Below, piece after piece: positions 1 to 7,541 of a stretch of DNA of 54,409 nucleotides; position 1 is the first letter of the stretch, and the number at the start of each line of letters is the position of its first letter. The notes beneath the pieces were generated by a model, which was not told where the DNA came from, did no database searches, and saw only the letters and a program-made list of their open reading frames with translations. The stretch is from the NCBI GenBank assembly GCA_013141435.1, contig JABFQZ010000021.1, forward strand, positions 1-54,409, written 5' to 3'. The DNA comes from Ferruginibacter sp. GTDB taxonomy: Bacteria; Bacteroidota; Bacteroidia; Chitinophagales; Chitinophagaceae. Both the position numbers and the translations under genes were made by a program.

Positions 1-78
1 GAAAATGAACAGAAGTTCTATTTTTTATTCCTATTTTTTAACTCAGATGCTTTACTAGCAAAGCTTTCGTGCAATCGT

Positions 79-1589
79 ATTGTGAAAGAACTAAGTTAGT
101 AAAAAGTTTGAAAGCAAATCACAACACCCCCAATCACCCAAGCCCCTCTTGTATAATTGTGAAAGAACTAAGTTAGTAAAAAGTTTGAAAGCAAATCACA
201 ACTGGAATGAAGATGGAACAGTTATCGGAATTATTGTGAAAGAACTAAGTTAGTAAAAAGTTTGAAAGCAAATCACAACCGCATTGCCTTGCAGCTTATG
301 TATTAAAGTATTGTGAAAGAACTAAGTTAGTAAAAAGTTTGAAAGCAAATCACAACTGTATATAAAGCTAGCCAAAATACAGCAAGATTGTGAAAGAACT
401 AAGTTAGTAAAAAGTTTGAAAGCAAATCACAACTAGTTATGATTAATAATGACAGCTATGAGAATTGTGAAAGAACTAAGTTAGTAAAAAGTTTGAAAGC
501 AAATCACAACTAGCTAATTACAATGAGTTTAAACAATCGGTATTGTGAAAGAACTAAGTTAGTAAAAAGTTTGAAAGCAAATCACAACTGGAAGCTGATG
601 AGTTGGCAGAGGGTAGTGATTGTGAAAGAACTAAGTTAGTAAAAAGTTTGAAAGCAAATCACAACTATTCTATTGGTACAAAAAGTCAATGTTCAATTGT
701 GAAAGAACTAAGTTAGTAAAAAGTTTGAAAGCAAATCACAACTTCAATTGACTTTGAAATATAATATAATGAATTGTGAAAGAACTAAGTTAGTAAAAAG
801 TTTGAAAGCAAATCACAACACACCTCTTGTTTTGTTAAAAACTCTCTGTATTGTGAAAGAACTAAGTTAGTAAAAAGTTTGAAAGCAAATCACAACTTCT
901 TTTTAGAAAATGTGAAAATGAAAAAAGATTGTGAAAGAACTAAGTTAGTAAAAAGTTTGAAAGCAAATCACAACCATACGCTGCACTTTGCTTTTGTAGT
1001 AAAAATTGTGAAAGAACTAAGTTAGTAAAAAGTTTGAAAGCAAATCACAACTCCGAAGCATACGAAAAAGTACTTTATGAAATTGTGAAAGAACTAAGTT
1101 AGTAAAAAGTTTGAAAGCAAATCACAACTAAAGTTAATGCATATATTTTCCATGACACTATTGTGAAAGAACTAAGTTAGTAAAAAGTTTGAAAGCAAAT
1201 CACAACTGTAATGAGACGATACTACAAAAATAACTATTGTGAAAGAACTAAGTTAGTAAAAAGTTTGAAAGCAAATCACAACTATCTGAAAAAATTCCCT
1301 TTCCATTCACAATTGTGAAAGAACTAAGTTAGTAAAAAGTTTGAAAGCAAATCACAACCTAGTTATAGATATGGTTCTTTATTGCCAAATTGTGAAAGAA
1401 CTAAGTTAGTAAAAAGTTTGAAAGCAAATCACAACAAGAGTAGAATTAGGTTTATCTCAACAAGAATTGTGAAAGAACTAAGTTAGTAAAAAGTTTGAAA
1501 GCAAATCACAACCGCCTGAACAACAGAAATCAAATTTTGAAGATTGTGAAAGAACTAAGTTAGTAAAAAGTTTGAAAGCAAATCACAAC
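79..1589 (-). CRISPR. CRISPR array, 20 repeats and 19 spacers, type II-C-like
   Basis: Twenty copies of one 47-nt repeat start at 79, 156, 233, 310, 387, 464, 542, 619, 696, 773, 850, 928, 1005, 1082, 1160, 1236, 1312, 1389, 1466 and 1543. I saw no variant copy, including both end repeats. Spacers are 29-31 nt (mostly 30) and all differ. Read on the minus strand the repeat begins GTTGTGATTTGCTTTCAAAC and ends TTTCACAAT, the GTTGT...ACAAT pattern of type II-C repeats; from memory, Bacteroides fragilis II-C repeats share this length and 5' end. The minus strand is therefore the likely crRNA strand, which also fits the anti-repeat at 2664. No cas gene is in the window. Bases 1-78 hold no repeat and no recognisable gene, so the left edge of the array is inside the window. 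Confidence 0.98.
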
Positions 1590-1743
1590 CAGATGTATTA
1601 GAATATTTTAATAGCAAAAAATAAATTAAGCGATACCTATATCATACAACGCTTCGGATAGTTCGGCGGTGCTTTGTGCCAATATTTTTGCATAGAGTAA
1701 AATAGCTTTGGAATTGTGTTGAACAGTATAAATGTGGTTAAAA

Positions 1744-1776
1744 TTTGGTATTGCAAAATTTATTTTTGTATATTTG
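1744..1776 (+). promoter_or_regulatory. Bacteroidota-type promoter
   Basis: TTTG at 1744-1747, then 21 bases, then TATATTTG at 1769-1776, a perfect match to the Bacteroidota -7 element TAnnTTTG with a fitting -33 element. Transcription would start near 1782 and run right, away from the array. No convincing coding sequence follows before the terminator at 1861-1893. Confidence 0.55.
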
Positions 1777-1781
1777 TGGTG

Positions 1782-1893
1782 CAGATGCCAAAATCGTACA
1801 ATGACGTTGAGGGAAGGGGCTATTTATAGCAGCATACACCCGTTGGGCAAACATCTAATAAAGGCTAGTGGCTACCAAGTTACTAGCTTTTTT
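1782..1893 (+). ncRNA. Possible small RNA of about 110 nt
   Basis: This interval lies between a strong promoter match (1744-1776) and a terminator hairpin (1861-1893). It can close on itself: AGATG at 1783-1787 pairs with CATCT at 1852-1856, and inside are CGT/ACG and GCTAT/ATAGC hairpins. I recognise no known RNA family, and it contains no match to the CRISPR repeat, so it is not an obvious tracrRNA. It could instead be the 5' end of a decayed gene. The region 1590-1781 to its left holds the array flank and nothing else I can name. Confidence 0.35.
1861..1893. terminator. Bidirectional terminator hairpin
   Basis: AAGGCTAGT at 1861-1869 pairs with ACTAGCTTT (one G-U pair), with a short loop and a run of T on the plus strand. 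Read on the minus strand the left arm is followed by TTTATT, so it can also end the nuclease gene whose stop lies at 1902. Confidence 0.6.
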
Positions 1894-1901
1894 ATTTACG
1901 C

Positions 1902-2318
1902 TTATACAGTGTATTTAAAGCTAATTGCTTTTTTGCCAGTTCGTATTTCTTCTACATAATAATAAGTATTTCCTATTTTTGCTTCGTACAATAAACAGTC
2001 TTTACCTTGCCTATTTTTACCCGAAAAAATCACATTTTGAGACTGTACAATTTCGGGTATATTTTCAAAATCTTTTTCGGTAACGGCTATTTGTCCACGT
2101 AGTTTTTCTTGTTTTTCATTTCCGTGTTTTTTCAGTGTGTGTTTTATTGCATATTTATCAATCACACGTTTGTAACCTGCTAAATTAAAACCAGTTTTAG
2201 CTTTTAACATTACAGCCTGCGTATCGCTTACTATGCCTAAGCCTACTATTTTATTTTGTACTGTTTTATCTTTTATAGAAAACAGTACTAATTTTTTTAT
2301 TATTTCTTTTTTTGTCAT
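1902..2318 (-). CDS. PBECR-type (phage Barnase-EndoU-ColicinE5/D-RelE-like) nuclease
   Basis: A 138-residue protein that resembles the PBECR nuclease domain usually found in phage head-morphogenesis proteins or as free-standing genes in prophages. The matching pattern is HTLKKHGNE at about residues 59-67, RGQIAVTEKDFENIP near 74-88, and YYYVEEIRTGKK near 119-130, with conserved His, Thr and Arg positions expected to act in RNA cleavage in the BECR fold. It has no signal peptide or membrane segment. The C-terminus ends a few residues earlier than I would expect. It lies downstream of the decayed ssb on the same strand, between the CRISPR array and the candidate tracrRNA. I infer a phage- or conflict-derived toxin-like nuclease; the substrate is unknown, and no immunity gene is visible beside it. 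Confidence 0.6.
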   Translation of the reverse strand: MTKKEIIKKLVLFSIKDKTVQNKIVGLGIVSDTQAVMLKAKTGFNLAGYKRVIDKYAIKHTLKKHGNEKQEKLRGQIAVTEKDFENIPEIVQSQNVIFSGKNRQGKDCLLYEAKIGNTYYYVEEIRTGKKAISFKYTV

Positions 2319-2343
2319 GAGCTGTAAATATAAATTTTAAAAA

Positions 2344-2374
2344 ATAAAACGGCTTACCAGTGTAGCCGTTTTAT
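2344..2374. terminator. Bidirectional terminator hairpin
   Basis: AAAACGGCT and AGCCGTTTT form a 9-bp stem around a short loop, with A and T runs on the two sides. It sits between the nuclease gene and the ssb remnant and would end ssb transcription. Confidence 0.65.
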
Positions 2375-2384
2375 TTGGTGTGTT

Positions 2385-2662
2385 TTAAAATGGCAAATCG
2401 TCTTGTGGTTCGGTTGCCTCTAAAGGTGCTACGGTAGTGCTTGTACTTTGTGGCTGTGTTTGTGGTTATTCTTTTTTGCTACCTAGTAATTCTAATTTTA
2501 CTACTCTTACCGCTAGTATAGAAGCTGCTTCGCCGTCCTTGTTTATCCAGGCACTGCTTTCGGGAGTACCTGTTACATATACCTGTATACCTTTTTTAGG
2601 TATGGCGCTAGGTTGGCATTATCCCACAAAGAACACTCTACCCATGTAGTTTTTTCTACTGC
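2385..2662 (-). pseudogene. ssb: Decayed single-stranded DNA-binding protein gene (3' part)
   Basis: Minus-strand translation gives SSB sequence in pieces: VEKTTWVECSLWDNANLAPYLKK, then in another frame KKGIQVYVTGTPESSAWINK and AVRVVKLELLGSKKE, an in-frame TAA at 2466-2468, and finally a tail ending EPQDDLPF, the acidic C-terminal tip SSBs use to bind partners. The frame change lies at a run of T at 2592-2597 (A-run on the coding strand), as if one base were lost. The N-terminal half of the OB fold, including the start, is missing: homology stops where the repeat-like sequence at 2664 begins. The housekeeping ssb must lie elsewhere; this copy looks phage- or element-derived. A sequencing error could explain the frame change but not the missing half. 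Confidence 0.75.
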
Positions 2663-2739
2663 TATTGTGAAAGAGGTAAGTCAGTAAAAAGTTTGAAAGC
2701 AAATTTTTACGTTGGGTAATGGTATGTGGCTGAAAGGCT

Positions 2740-2788
2740 GGGGGATAGCAGCGGCACCGTAGCGATAGCGAAGGTACAGCGGATAGCC
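2740..2788. repeat. GC-rich element inside the candidate tracrRNA
   Basis: A GC-rich stretch in otherwise AT-rich DNA. It carries GGATAGC twice and AGCGG twice, in the order GATAGCAGCGG ... CAGCGGATAGC, around a core with ACC/GGT pairing. From memory, elements with these two end motifs recur between genes in many Bacteroidota, so this could be a dispersed repeat. No second copy is present in this window. Confidence 0.4.
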
Positions 2789-2836
2789 ACAACTGCAGCT
2801 GGGTAATGGTTTACTGTGGGTAGCCCCAAAAAAAAT

Positions 2837-2865
2837 AAACCCCTATCATTAATGAAAGGGGTTTT
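2837..2865. terminator. Bidirectional terminator between ftsZ and the candidate tracrRNA
   Basis: AAACCCC at 2837-2843 pairs with GGGGTTT at 2858-2864. On the minus strand the hairpin is followed by a long T run, an ideal terminator for ftsZ and the dcw operon. On the plus strand it is followed by only four T, enough for a weaker stop of the candidate tracrRNA. Confidence 0.75.
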
Positions 2866-2913
2866 ACACACACTACAAAATTGAAATCTAATCAGGGTTT
2901 TTCATGTAGTTAT

Positions 2914-4791
2914 TTAGTCTGGCTTTACGCCATCGAGAAAGTTATTGATTGTGTTTATTTCGGCTTGATTGTTGTCGTTGGACTTAACGGTGTAATTGCT
3001 GTAGAAGGTTTCTACATCGGCAATTTGATTGTGGATTTCCATATTACGACGGAGGTAAGCCGGCACTGATTCGAACTCATTGTTGGGGTCAGTAGCGTTA
3101 ATATTGAAAGATAGATTCCTTAATTTCGCTATTCGCTCTGATGCCCTGCGCCTAAGTGCTTCTGCATCGTCCTGCATTGCAGTATCCTCTACAGATTTAC
3201 TCATATATGGCTGAGCAGTTTCGGTGCTTAACGGTTTTTCCTCCGCCGTTTCTAGGTTTTCTTTAACTACCAACTGCATTTGGAAAACAGGTTCGTCGGC
3301 CTGCAATTTATTTTGCTGCGGTAGTGGTTCGTCTTGCGATTTGGATTTTAGATTCTCTGGTTTTGCCTCGGCGTATATTTGCGTTGGTTTTGCCAAAAAG
3401 CCACCCGACGAAAGGTTGCTTGTATTGCTAGCATTGTTAGTTATTGTTGTAGATAAAGCATCTTGTTGTTGTGCAGTTTTTATTATTGGTTCAGATATAA
3501 AATCTGTATCGAATTGTATAACTGGTGCTTGATCTTGTGTCGAAGATATTTCAAAAAAGATTGGTTCTTCGTTTGATTTATCCACAGTATTTGTACTAGG
3601 TATTTTTACGATGGTTTCTTCTACTATTGTTGGAGCCATTGATTTTGCTGCATCTTGTTGTTGTATTGCTGTTATTTTTTCATCTATTCTTTGATCTTCG
3701 AATTGCAATGTAGGTTGTGTGGCCGAAACTTGTGTAGTGCTATTTGGTTGCATATCTAAATGCATTACTATTTTTTCATCGGCTTTTTGTAGGTTGGAAA
3801 TTGTATTCTTTTTTGCGAATGGATCTTTATGCTCAAAACCAGTGGCAATAAGAGTTATGCTTATGCTTTCGCCCAAGGTACTGTCGTACCCAAGGCCTAA
3901 GATTACATCGGTTTCATCGCCTGCTTGTGAGAGTATATAGTTTTGTATAATTTCTACTTCGTCCATTGTAAATTCATGCTCGCCTTCGGCCGAATTGATG
4001 TTGATAAGTATCCATTTTGCCCCACGTATATCGTTATCGTTTAGTAATGGTGATGTAAGCGCATGCTCTACTGCTTGGTGTGCTCTGTTATCTCCTTGTG
4101 CTGTAGCACTACCTAAAATAGCTACGCCTCCATTGCTCATAACGGTACACACATCGGCAAAATCGACATTTATTTGGCCTGTGCTGTTTATTACATCGGT
4201 AATACATTTTGCTGCTGTGGCTAATATATCGTCGGCTTTATTGAATGCTTCTTTCATTTTTAGATTGCCAAATTGGTGACGCAATTTATCGTTGCTTATT
4301 ACCAACAAGGTATCTACATGGTTTTTTAATAGCATTATACCATCTTCGGCTTGTGCTACTCTTTTTTTGCCTTCGTAAGCAAATGGTGTGGTAACTATGC
4401 CTACTGTAAGTATGCCCAACTCTTTGCATATACTTGCTATTATAGGTGCACCACCAGTGCCTGTGCCTCCGCCCATGCCTGCTGTAATAAATGCCATTTT
4501 GGTATTTACTTCTAGTATTCTTTTTATTTCTTCTAAACTTTCTTCGGTGGCTTGTTTGCCTATTGAAGGGTTTGCGCCTGCGCCAAGCCCTTGCGTTAGG
4601 TGTGGACCTAATTGTATTTTATTGGGCACTTTGCTTTGTGCTATTGCTTGTGCATCGGTATTGCAGATTATGAAATCTACGCCTTCGATATTTTGTGCAA
4701 ACATGTGGTTTACTGCATTGCTACCGCCACCGCCTACGCCTATCACTTTTATGATGGAGGATTGGTCTTTTGGCAAATCAAAATGTATCAT
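2914..4791 (-). CDS. ftsZ: Cell division GTPase FtsZ with long C-terminal extension
   Basis: The tubulin-like GTPase that polymerises into the Z ring at mid-cell. The nucleotide site is clear: GVGGGGSNAV near residues 18-26 and the tubulin signature GGGTGTGG at 107-114. The GTPase core ends near residue 320. About 300 further residues follow, rich in Gln, Asp, Glu, Thr and Ser, ending in a short conserved-looking stretch with VPAYLRRN near residue 580. At 625 residues it is much longer than the roughly 320-400 of many bacteria; long tails are usual in Bacteroidota FtsZ. Last gene of the dcw cluster, 113 bases downstream of ftsA in a gap of AT-rich short repeats (such as ATTATCCATT), so expression may be partly separate. 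The terminator at 2837 follows. Confidence 0.97.
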   Translation of the reverse strand: MIHFDLPKDQSSIIKVIGVGGGGSNAVNHMFAQNIEGVDFIICNTDAQAIAQSKVPNKIQLGPHLTQGLGAGANPSIGKQATEESLEEIKRILEVNTKMAFITAGMGGGTGTGGAPIIASICKELGILTVGIVTTPFAYEGKKRVAQAEDGIMLLKNHVDTLLVISNDKLRHQFGNLKMKEAFNKADDILATAAKCITDVINSTGQINVDFADVCTVMSNGGVAILGSATAQGDNRAHQAVEHALTSPLLNDNDIRGAKWILININSAEGEHEFTMDEVEIIQNYILSQAGDETDVILGLGYDSTLGESISITLIATGFEHKDPFAKKNTISNLQKADEKIVMHLDMQPNSTTQVSATQPTLQFEDQRIDEKITAIQQQDAAKSMAPTIVEETIVKIPSTNTVDKSNEEPIFFEISSTQDQAPVIQFDTDFISEPIIKTAQQQDALSTTITNNASNTSNLSSGGFLAKPTQIYAEAKPENLKSKSQDEPLPQQNKLQADEPVFQMQLVVKENLETAEEKPLSTETAQPYMSKSVEDTAMQDDAEALRRRASERIAKLRNLSFNINATDPNNEFESVPAYLRRNMEIHNQIADVETFYSNYTVKSNDNNQAEINTINNFLDGVKPD

Positions 4792-4904
4792 GTTGTTTTT
4801 TTTAGTTGTTAGTATTGAGATATTAGTATTGATTATTGAGATATTGTATTCACATTATTCATTATCAATTATCCATTATTCAATTATCCATTATTAATTA
4901 TTAA

Positions 4905-6296
4905 TTATAACTCTTCGTCGCCTTCTTCTTTAAACATTTCGATTAGGTTTGTTTTGAAACTATCCATAAAGCCTTTTATTGTTTTTTTGCGTTTTACAAT
5001 AATTTCATCTTGGTTTTGTGGTGTAGCTTCATCAATAGTTATTTCTGTTTCTACTTCTTCTGATGCAGCCTCTTGCATAATTCCTTTTGCGGTAATGTGT
5101 ACGAAATTTTTGTTTAATAGTTTATTTTTATTTTCGTAATCATTGTACCCTTTTAAAATAAGCCCAATACAAGTGCTGTACATTGGTTTAGAAAGCTCAT
5201 CGATATGCCCACCAGAAAGATGCTCGTTTGGAAAACCGATACGTGCATTTAAGCCTGTTATATATTCTGTAAGTTGTAACAAATGTTTTAACTGCGAACC
5301 GCCACCAGTAAGTATTATGCCACCGTTGAGCATTTTATTATCTAACCCTACTTGTTTTAAATGGTAGCTTACAAAATCCATTATTTCGCTCATACGAGCT
5401 TGTATAATACTTGCCAAATTTTTTACAGAAATTTCTTTTGGAGTCATTCCACGCAAGCCTGGGATTGTAATAAATGCGTTGGACTTTGTTTCGTCGGCAA
5501 GGGCACTACCAAACTGCAATTTCATTTGCTCAGCTTGTGTTTTTAAAACTCCTAATCCTGTTTTTATATCGTTTGTAATGTTTTCGCCACCAAAAGGTAT
5601 TACTGCTGTATGCTTTAATATACCTTCGTAAAAAACTGCTAAATCAGTTGTACCACCACCAATATCTACAATGGCTACTCCTGCTTCTAAATCTTGATCG
5701 CACATTACTGCTGCTGCTGATGCAAGTGGTTGTAATACCAAATCCTTGGTAATAAGACCTGATTTTTCTACACTTCTATTTATGTTTCTGATAGCATTTT
5801 TATCGCCAGTGATGATGTGAAAATTGGCTCCTACTTTTACGCCACTATAGCCTATTGGATTAGGTATATTTTGAAAATTATCTACCGTAAATTCTTGCGG
5901 AATTACATCAATAATTTGGTCGCCTGCTGGTATGTAGGTACGATATTGGTCTGCTATTAATCTGTCAATTTCTTCTTGCCTTATTTCTTCTTCGTTTTGC
6001 ATACGAACTATATCGCCTCTTGTTTGCAAACTTTTTATATGATGGCCTGCAATGCCTACATATACTTCGCTAATGGTAAGGTTTGGATTAGATTCGTAAC
6101 AGTTTTCTAAGGCTAATTGTATTGCCTTAATTGTTTGATCGATATTTAAAACCATACCATGCTGCACGCCATTACTGTTGGCTCTTCCAAAGCCAAGAAT
6201 TTCTAGTTTGCCATGTTCGTTTTTGCGGCCGGCTATTGCTGCAATTTTGGTGGTACCAATGTCTAAGCCTACGATTACTGGTTGTTCCTGATTCAT
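4905..6296 (-). CDS. ftsA: Cell division protein FtsA
   Basis: Actin-like ATPase that anchors FtsZ filaments to the cytoplasmic membrane and recruits later division proteins. The N-terminus IVGLDIGTTKIAAIAGR is the first phosphate loop of the actin/Hsp70 fold; the second is VDIGGGTTDLAVF near residue 215, and an adenosine-motif GGIILTGGGSQL lies near 330. The SHS2 (1C) domain region sits between about residues 85 and 165. The C-terminal tail (IKGFMDSFKTNLIEMFKEE) is an amphipathic helix, the expected membrane-targeting sequence. Length (463) is slightly above the common 420. It precedes ftsZ, as in most dcw clusters. Confidence 0.96.
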   Translation of the reverse strand: MNQEQPVIVGLDIGTTKIAAIAGRKNEHGKLEILGFGRANSNGVQHGMVLNIDQTIKAIQLALENCYESNPNLTISEVYVGIAGHHIKSLQTRGDIVRMQNEEEIRQEEIDRLIADQYRTYIPAGDQIIDVIPQEFTVDNFQNIPNPIGYSGVKVGANFHIITGDKNAIRNINRSVEKSGLITKDLVLQPLASAAAVMCDQDLEAGVAIVDIGGGTTDLAVFYEGILKHTAVIPFGGENITNDIKTGLGVLKTQAEQMKLQFGSALADETKSNAFITIPGLRGMTPKEISVKNLASIIQARMSEIMDFVSYHLKQVGLDNKMLNGGIILTGGGSQLKHLLQLTEYITGLNARIGFPNEHLSGGHIDELSKPMYSTCIGLILKGYNDYENKNKLLNKNFVHITAKGIMQEAASEEVETEITIDEATPQNQDEIIVKRKKTIKGFMDSFKTNLIEMFKEEGDEEL

Positions 6297-6371
6297 GATT
6301 TATTTGTTTTTATGTGTGTGCATTTTACCTCTTAAATCCTCAAAAGGATTATAGCGGAAATTAATTTTTAA

Positions 6372-7541
6372 TTATTTTATTTTTTCTGTTTTTTTTAAAA
6401 TTGCTTTTGGTTTTATTTTATTTTCTGGTATTTGTTTTGTTATAGTTGGTTTTACAACAACTTTTGGTGCTGCATTTTGTTTTGGTAGATTTTTAACATC
6501 TACTATTTTTTTTAGTGTTGTTTGTTTTGGCGCTTCATTTATTACTGGTGTAGCAACAATTGCGGCATTCTGATTTATTGTACTTTGCTGATTTTCTTCA
6601 TCTCTTTCTACAGATTGTTGAATGAGTGTGCTATCGTTATTGCCTTTTGCATTATCTGGTACAAAATTTTGTGCAGAATCAGCCGCAAGGTTTGCAGTGT
6701 TTAATGCAATAGTTTGCATTAGTTGCATTGTACTTAAAGAATCGGCTACTACATCTTCTTTACCTCTTACACTTGCTACTATTTGGTTTTTATATTGAAG
6801 ATTAATTTTATTGTATTTATTCCACCCCGAGTGTACTATTATATTTTTATAAAATTTTTTAAGTTTATCAAATTTTTCATCAATATCTGTAGCATCTCCA
6901 AAAATTATTTTTTGATTTCCTATTTTAGGAATCATTTCGAAGTTATTGTTTGCAGAAATATCTATTTGCTCTATTAATGCCATTAAAAATGTATCGGAAA
7001 TAATTTTTGTACCGATGTTTTTTATACTTTTTAATAATATACTATCGTTAGTTGAAATATTTTCTACATTGCTATTAAACCCTGTAAAGATGGGCAACCT
7101 AGCCGAAAATTTATTGCTTAATGGTAAAACTTTACAACTACTATCTATATAAAAAGATGTATCGAAATTACCAAACACCCTTGCAATTGGCTCTCTTTCT
7201 TCAATATTTACATTTAAAACATTATTGTTATCAAAGTACAATTCTGCATTTTTAATCCAAATGTTTTCTTCTAATTTTTTTTCGATTAAGGATATATTAA
7301 TTTTTGAAATGGGTGAGTGCAAAACTGTATCGCCTCCATTATTTTTTATTATTTTATATATATCATTTTTATCGATAAAAAAATTGCTACTTACACCAGC
7401 AATGTTAATGGTAACTGCTCGGCATATTTTTTCATTTTTATTGCCAATTGCAGCTATGAGTAATACAATGCTACTAATACCTACCAGCACCCAAACGATG
7501 CTTAGTAGTATTTTTTTAGTATTGTATTTTTGCTTATTCAT
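6372..7541 (-). CDS. ftsQ: Cell division protein FtsQ/DivIB-type
   Basis: Single-pass membrane protein of the divisome. A short cytoplasmic N-terminus (MNKQKYNTKK) is followed by one membrane segment (ILLSIVWVLVGISSIVLLIAAI) and a periplasmic part containing a POTRA-like region with NIEEREPIARVFG near residue 115. The last 130 residues are Gln/Asn/Lys/Pro-rich, low in complexity, and end in repeated KP/KI basic motifs; such tails vary between species. Identification rests on topology, the EREP(I/V)A motif and the fixed position between murC and ftsA. The start overlaps the murC stop by 8 bases, so the two are translationally coupled. Confidence 0.9.
   Translation of the reverse strand: MNKQKYNTKKILLSIVWVLVGISSIVLLIAAIGNKNEKICRAVTINIAGVSSNFFIDKNDIYKIIKNNGGDTVLHSPISKINISLIEKKLEENIWIKNAELYFDNNNVLNVNIEEREPIARVFGNFDTSFYIDSSCKVLPLSNKFSARLPIFTGFNSNVENISTNDSILLKSIKNIGTKIISDTFLMALIEQIDISANNNFEMIPKIGNQKIIFGDATDIDEKFDKLKKFYKNIIVHSGWNKYNKINLQYKNQIVASVRGKEDVVADSLSTMQLMQTIALNTANLAADSAQNFVPDNAKGNNDSTLIQQSVERDEENQQSTINQNAAIVATPVINEAPKQTTLKKIVDVKNLPKQNAAPKVVVKPTITKQIPENKIKPKAILKKTEKIK

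Larger units (their letters stand above)
2664..2865 (+). ncRNA. Candidate tracrRNA with anti-repeat
   Basis: Bases 2664-2704 match the first 41 bases of the plus-strand CRISPR repeat with three differences (repeat positions 12, 13 and 19). A plus-strand transcript would therefore pair with crRNA made from the minus strand, as a tracrRNA anti-repeat does. Downstream come structured segments: TTAC/GTAA around 2707-2720, GTGGCT with AGCCAC at 2726-2731 and 2784-2789, GTAA/TTAC at 2803-2814, then GGGTAGCCC, then a terminator at 2837-2865. The last six repeat bases (CACAAC) are absent at 2705 but occur at 2788-2793. The 5' end and promoter are not clear. An isolated degenerate repeat is the alternative, but the downstream structure and terminator favour a tracrRNA. 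Confidence 0.62.

Noticed and set aside
1..78. Possible end of a cas gene before the array
   Set aside because: One frame is open, but its residues do not resemble Cas1, Cas2 or Cas9 C-termini, and it runs into the first repeat.
79..1589. AAAGTTTG inside each repeat as a plus-strand promoter into each spacer
   Set aside because: It misses the first base of TAnnTTTG, and the crRNA strand judged from repeat ends and anti-repeat is the minus strand.
1841..1847. GTTGGGC and the similar GTTGGGT at 2711 as integron attC core sites
   Set aside because: A seven-base degenerate core is expected by chance; no paired attC arms or integrase gene are visible.
3060..3085. GATTCGAACTC, resembling a tRNA T-loop on the minus strand
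   Set aside because: It lies in frame inside ftsZ (the FES codons before VPAYLRR), and no cloverleaf or acceptor stem surrounds it.
4800..4904. AT-rich short repeats between ftsA and ftsZ as a mobile-element scar
   Set aside because: Only simple, imperfect ATTATCC/ATTATT repetition is visible; no defined ends or target duplication.
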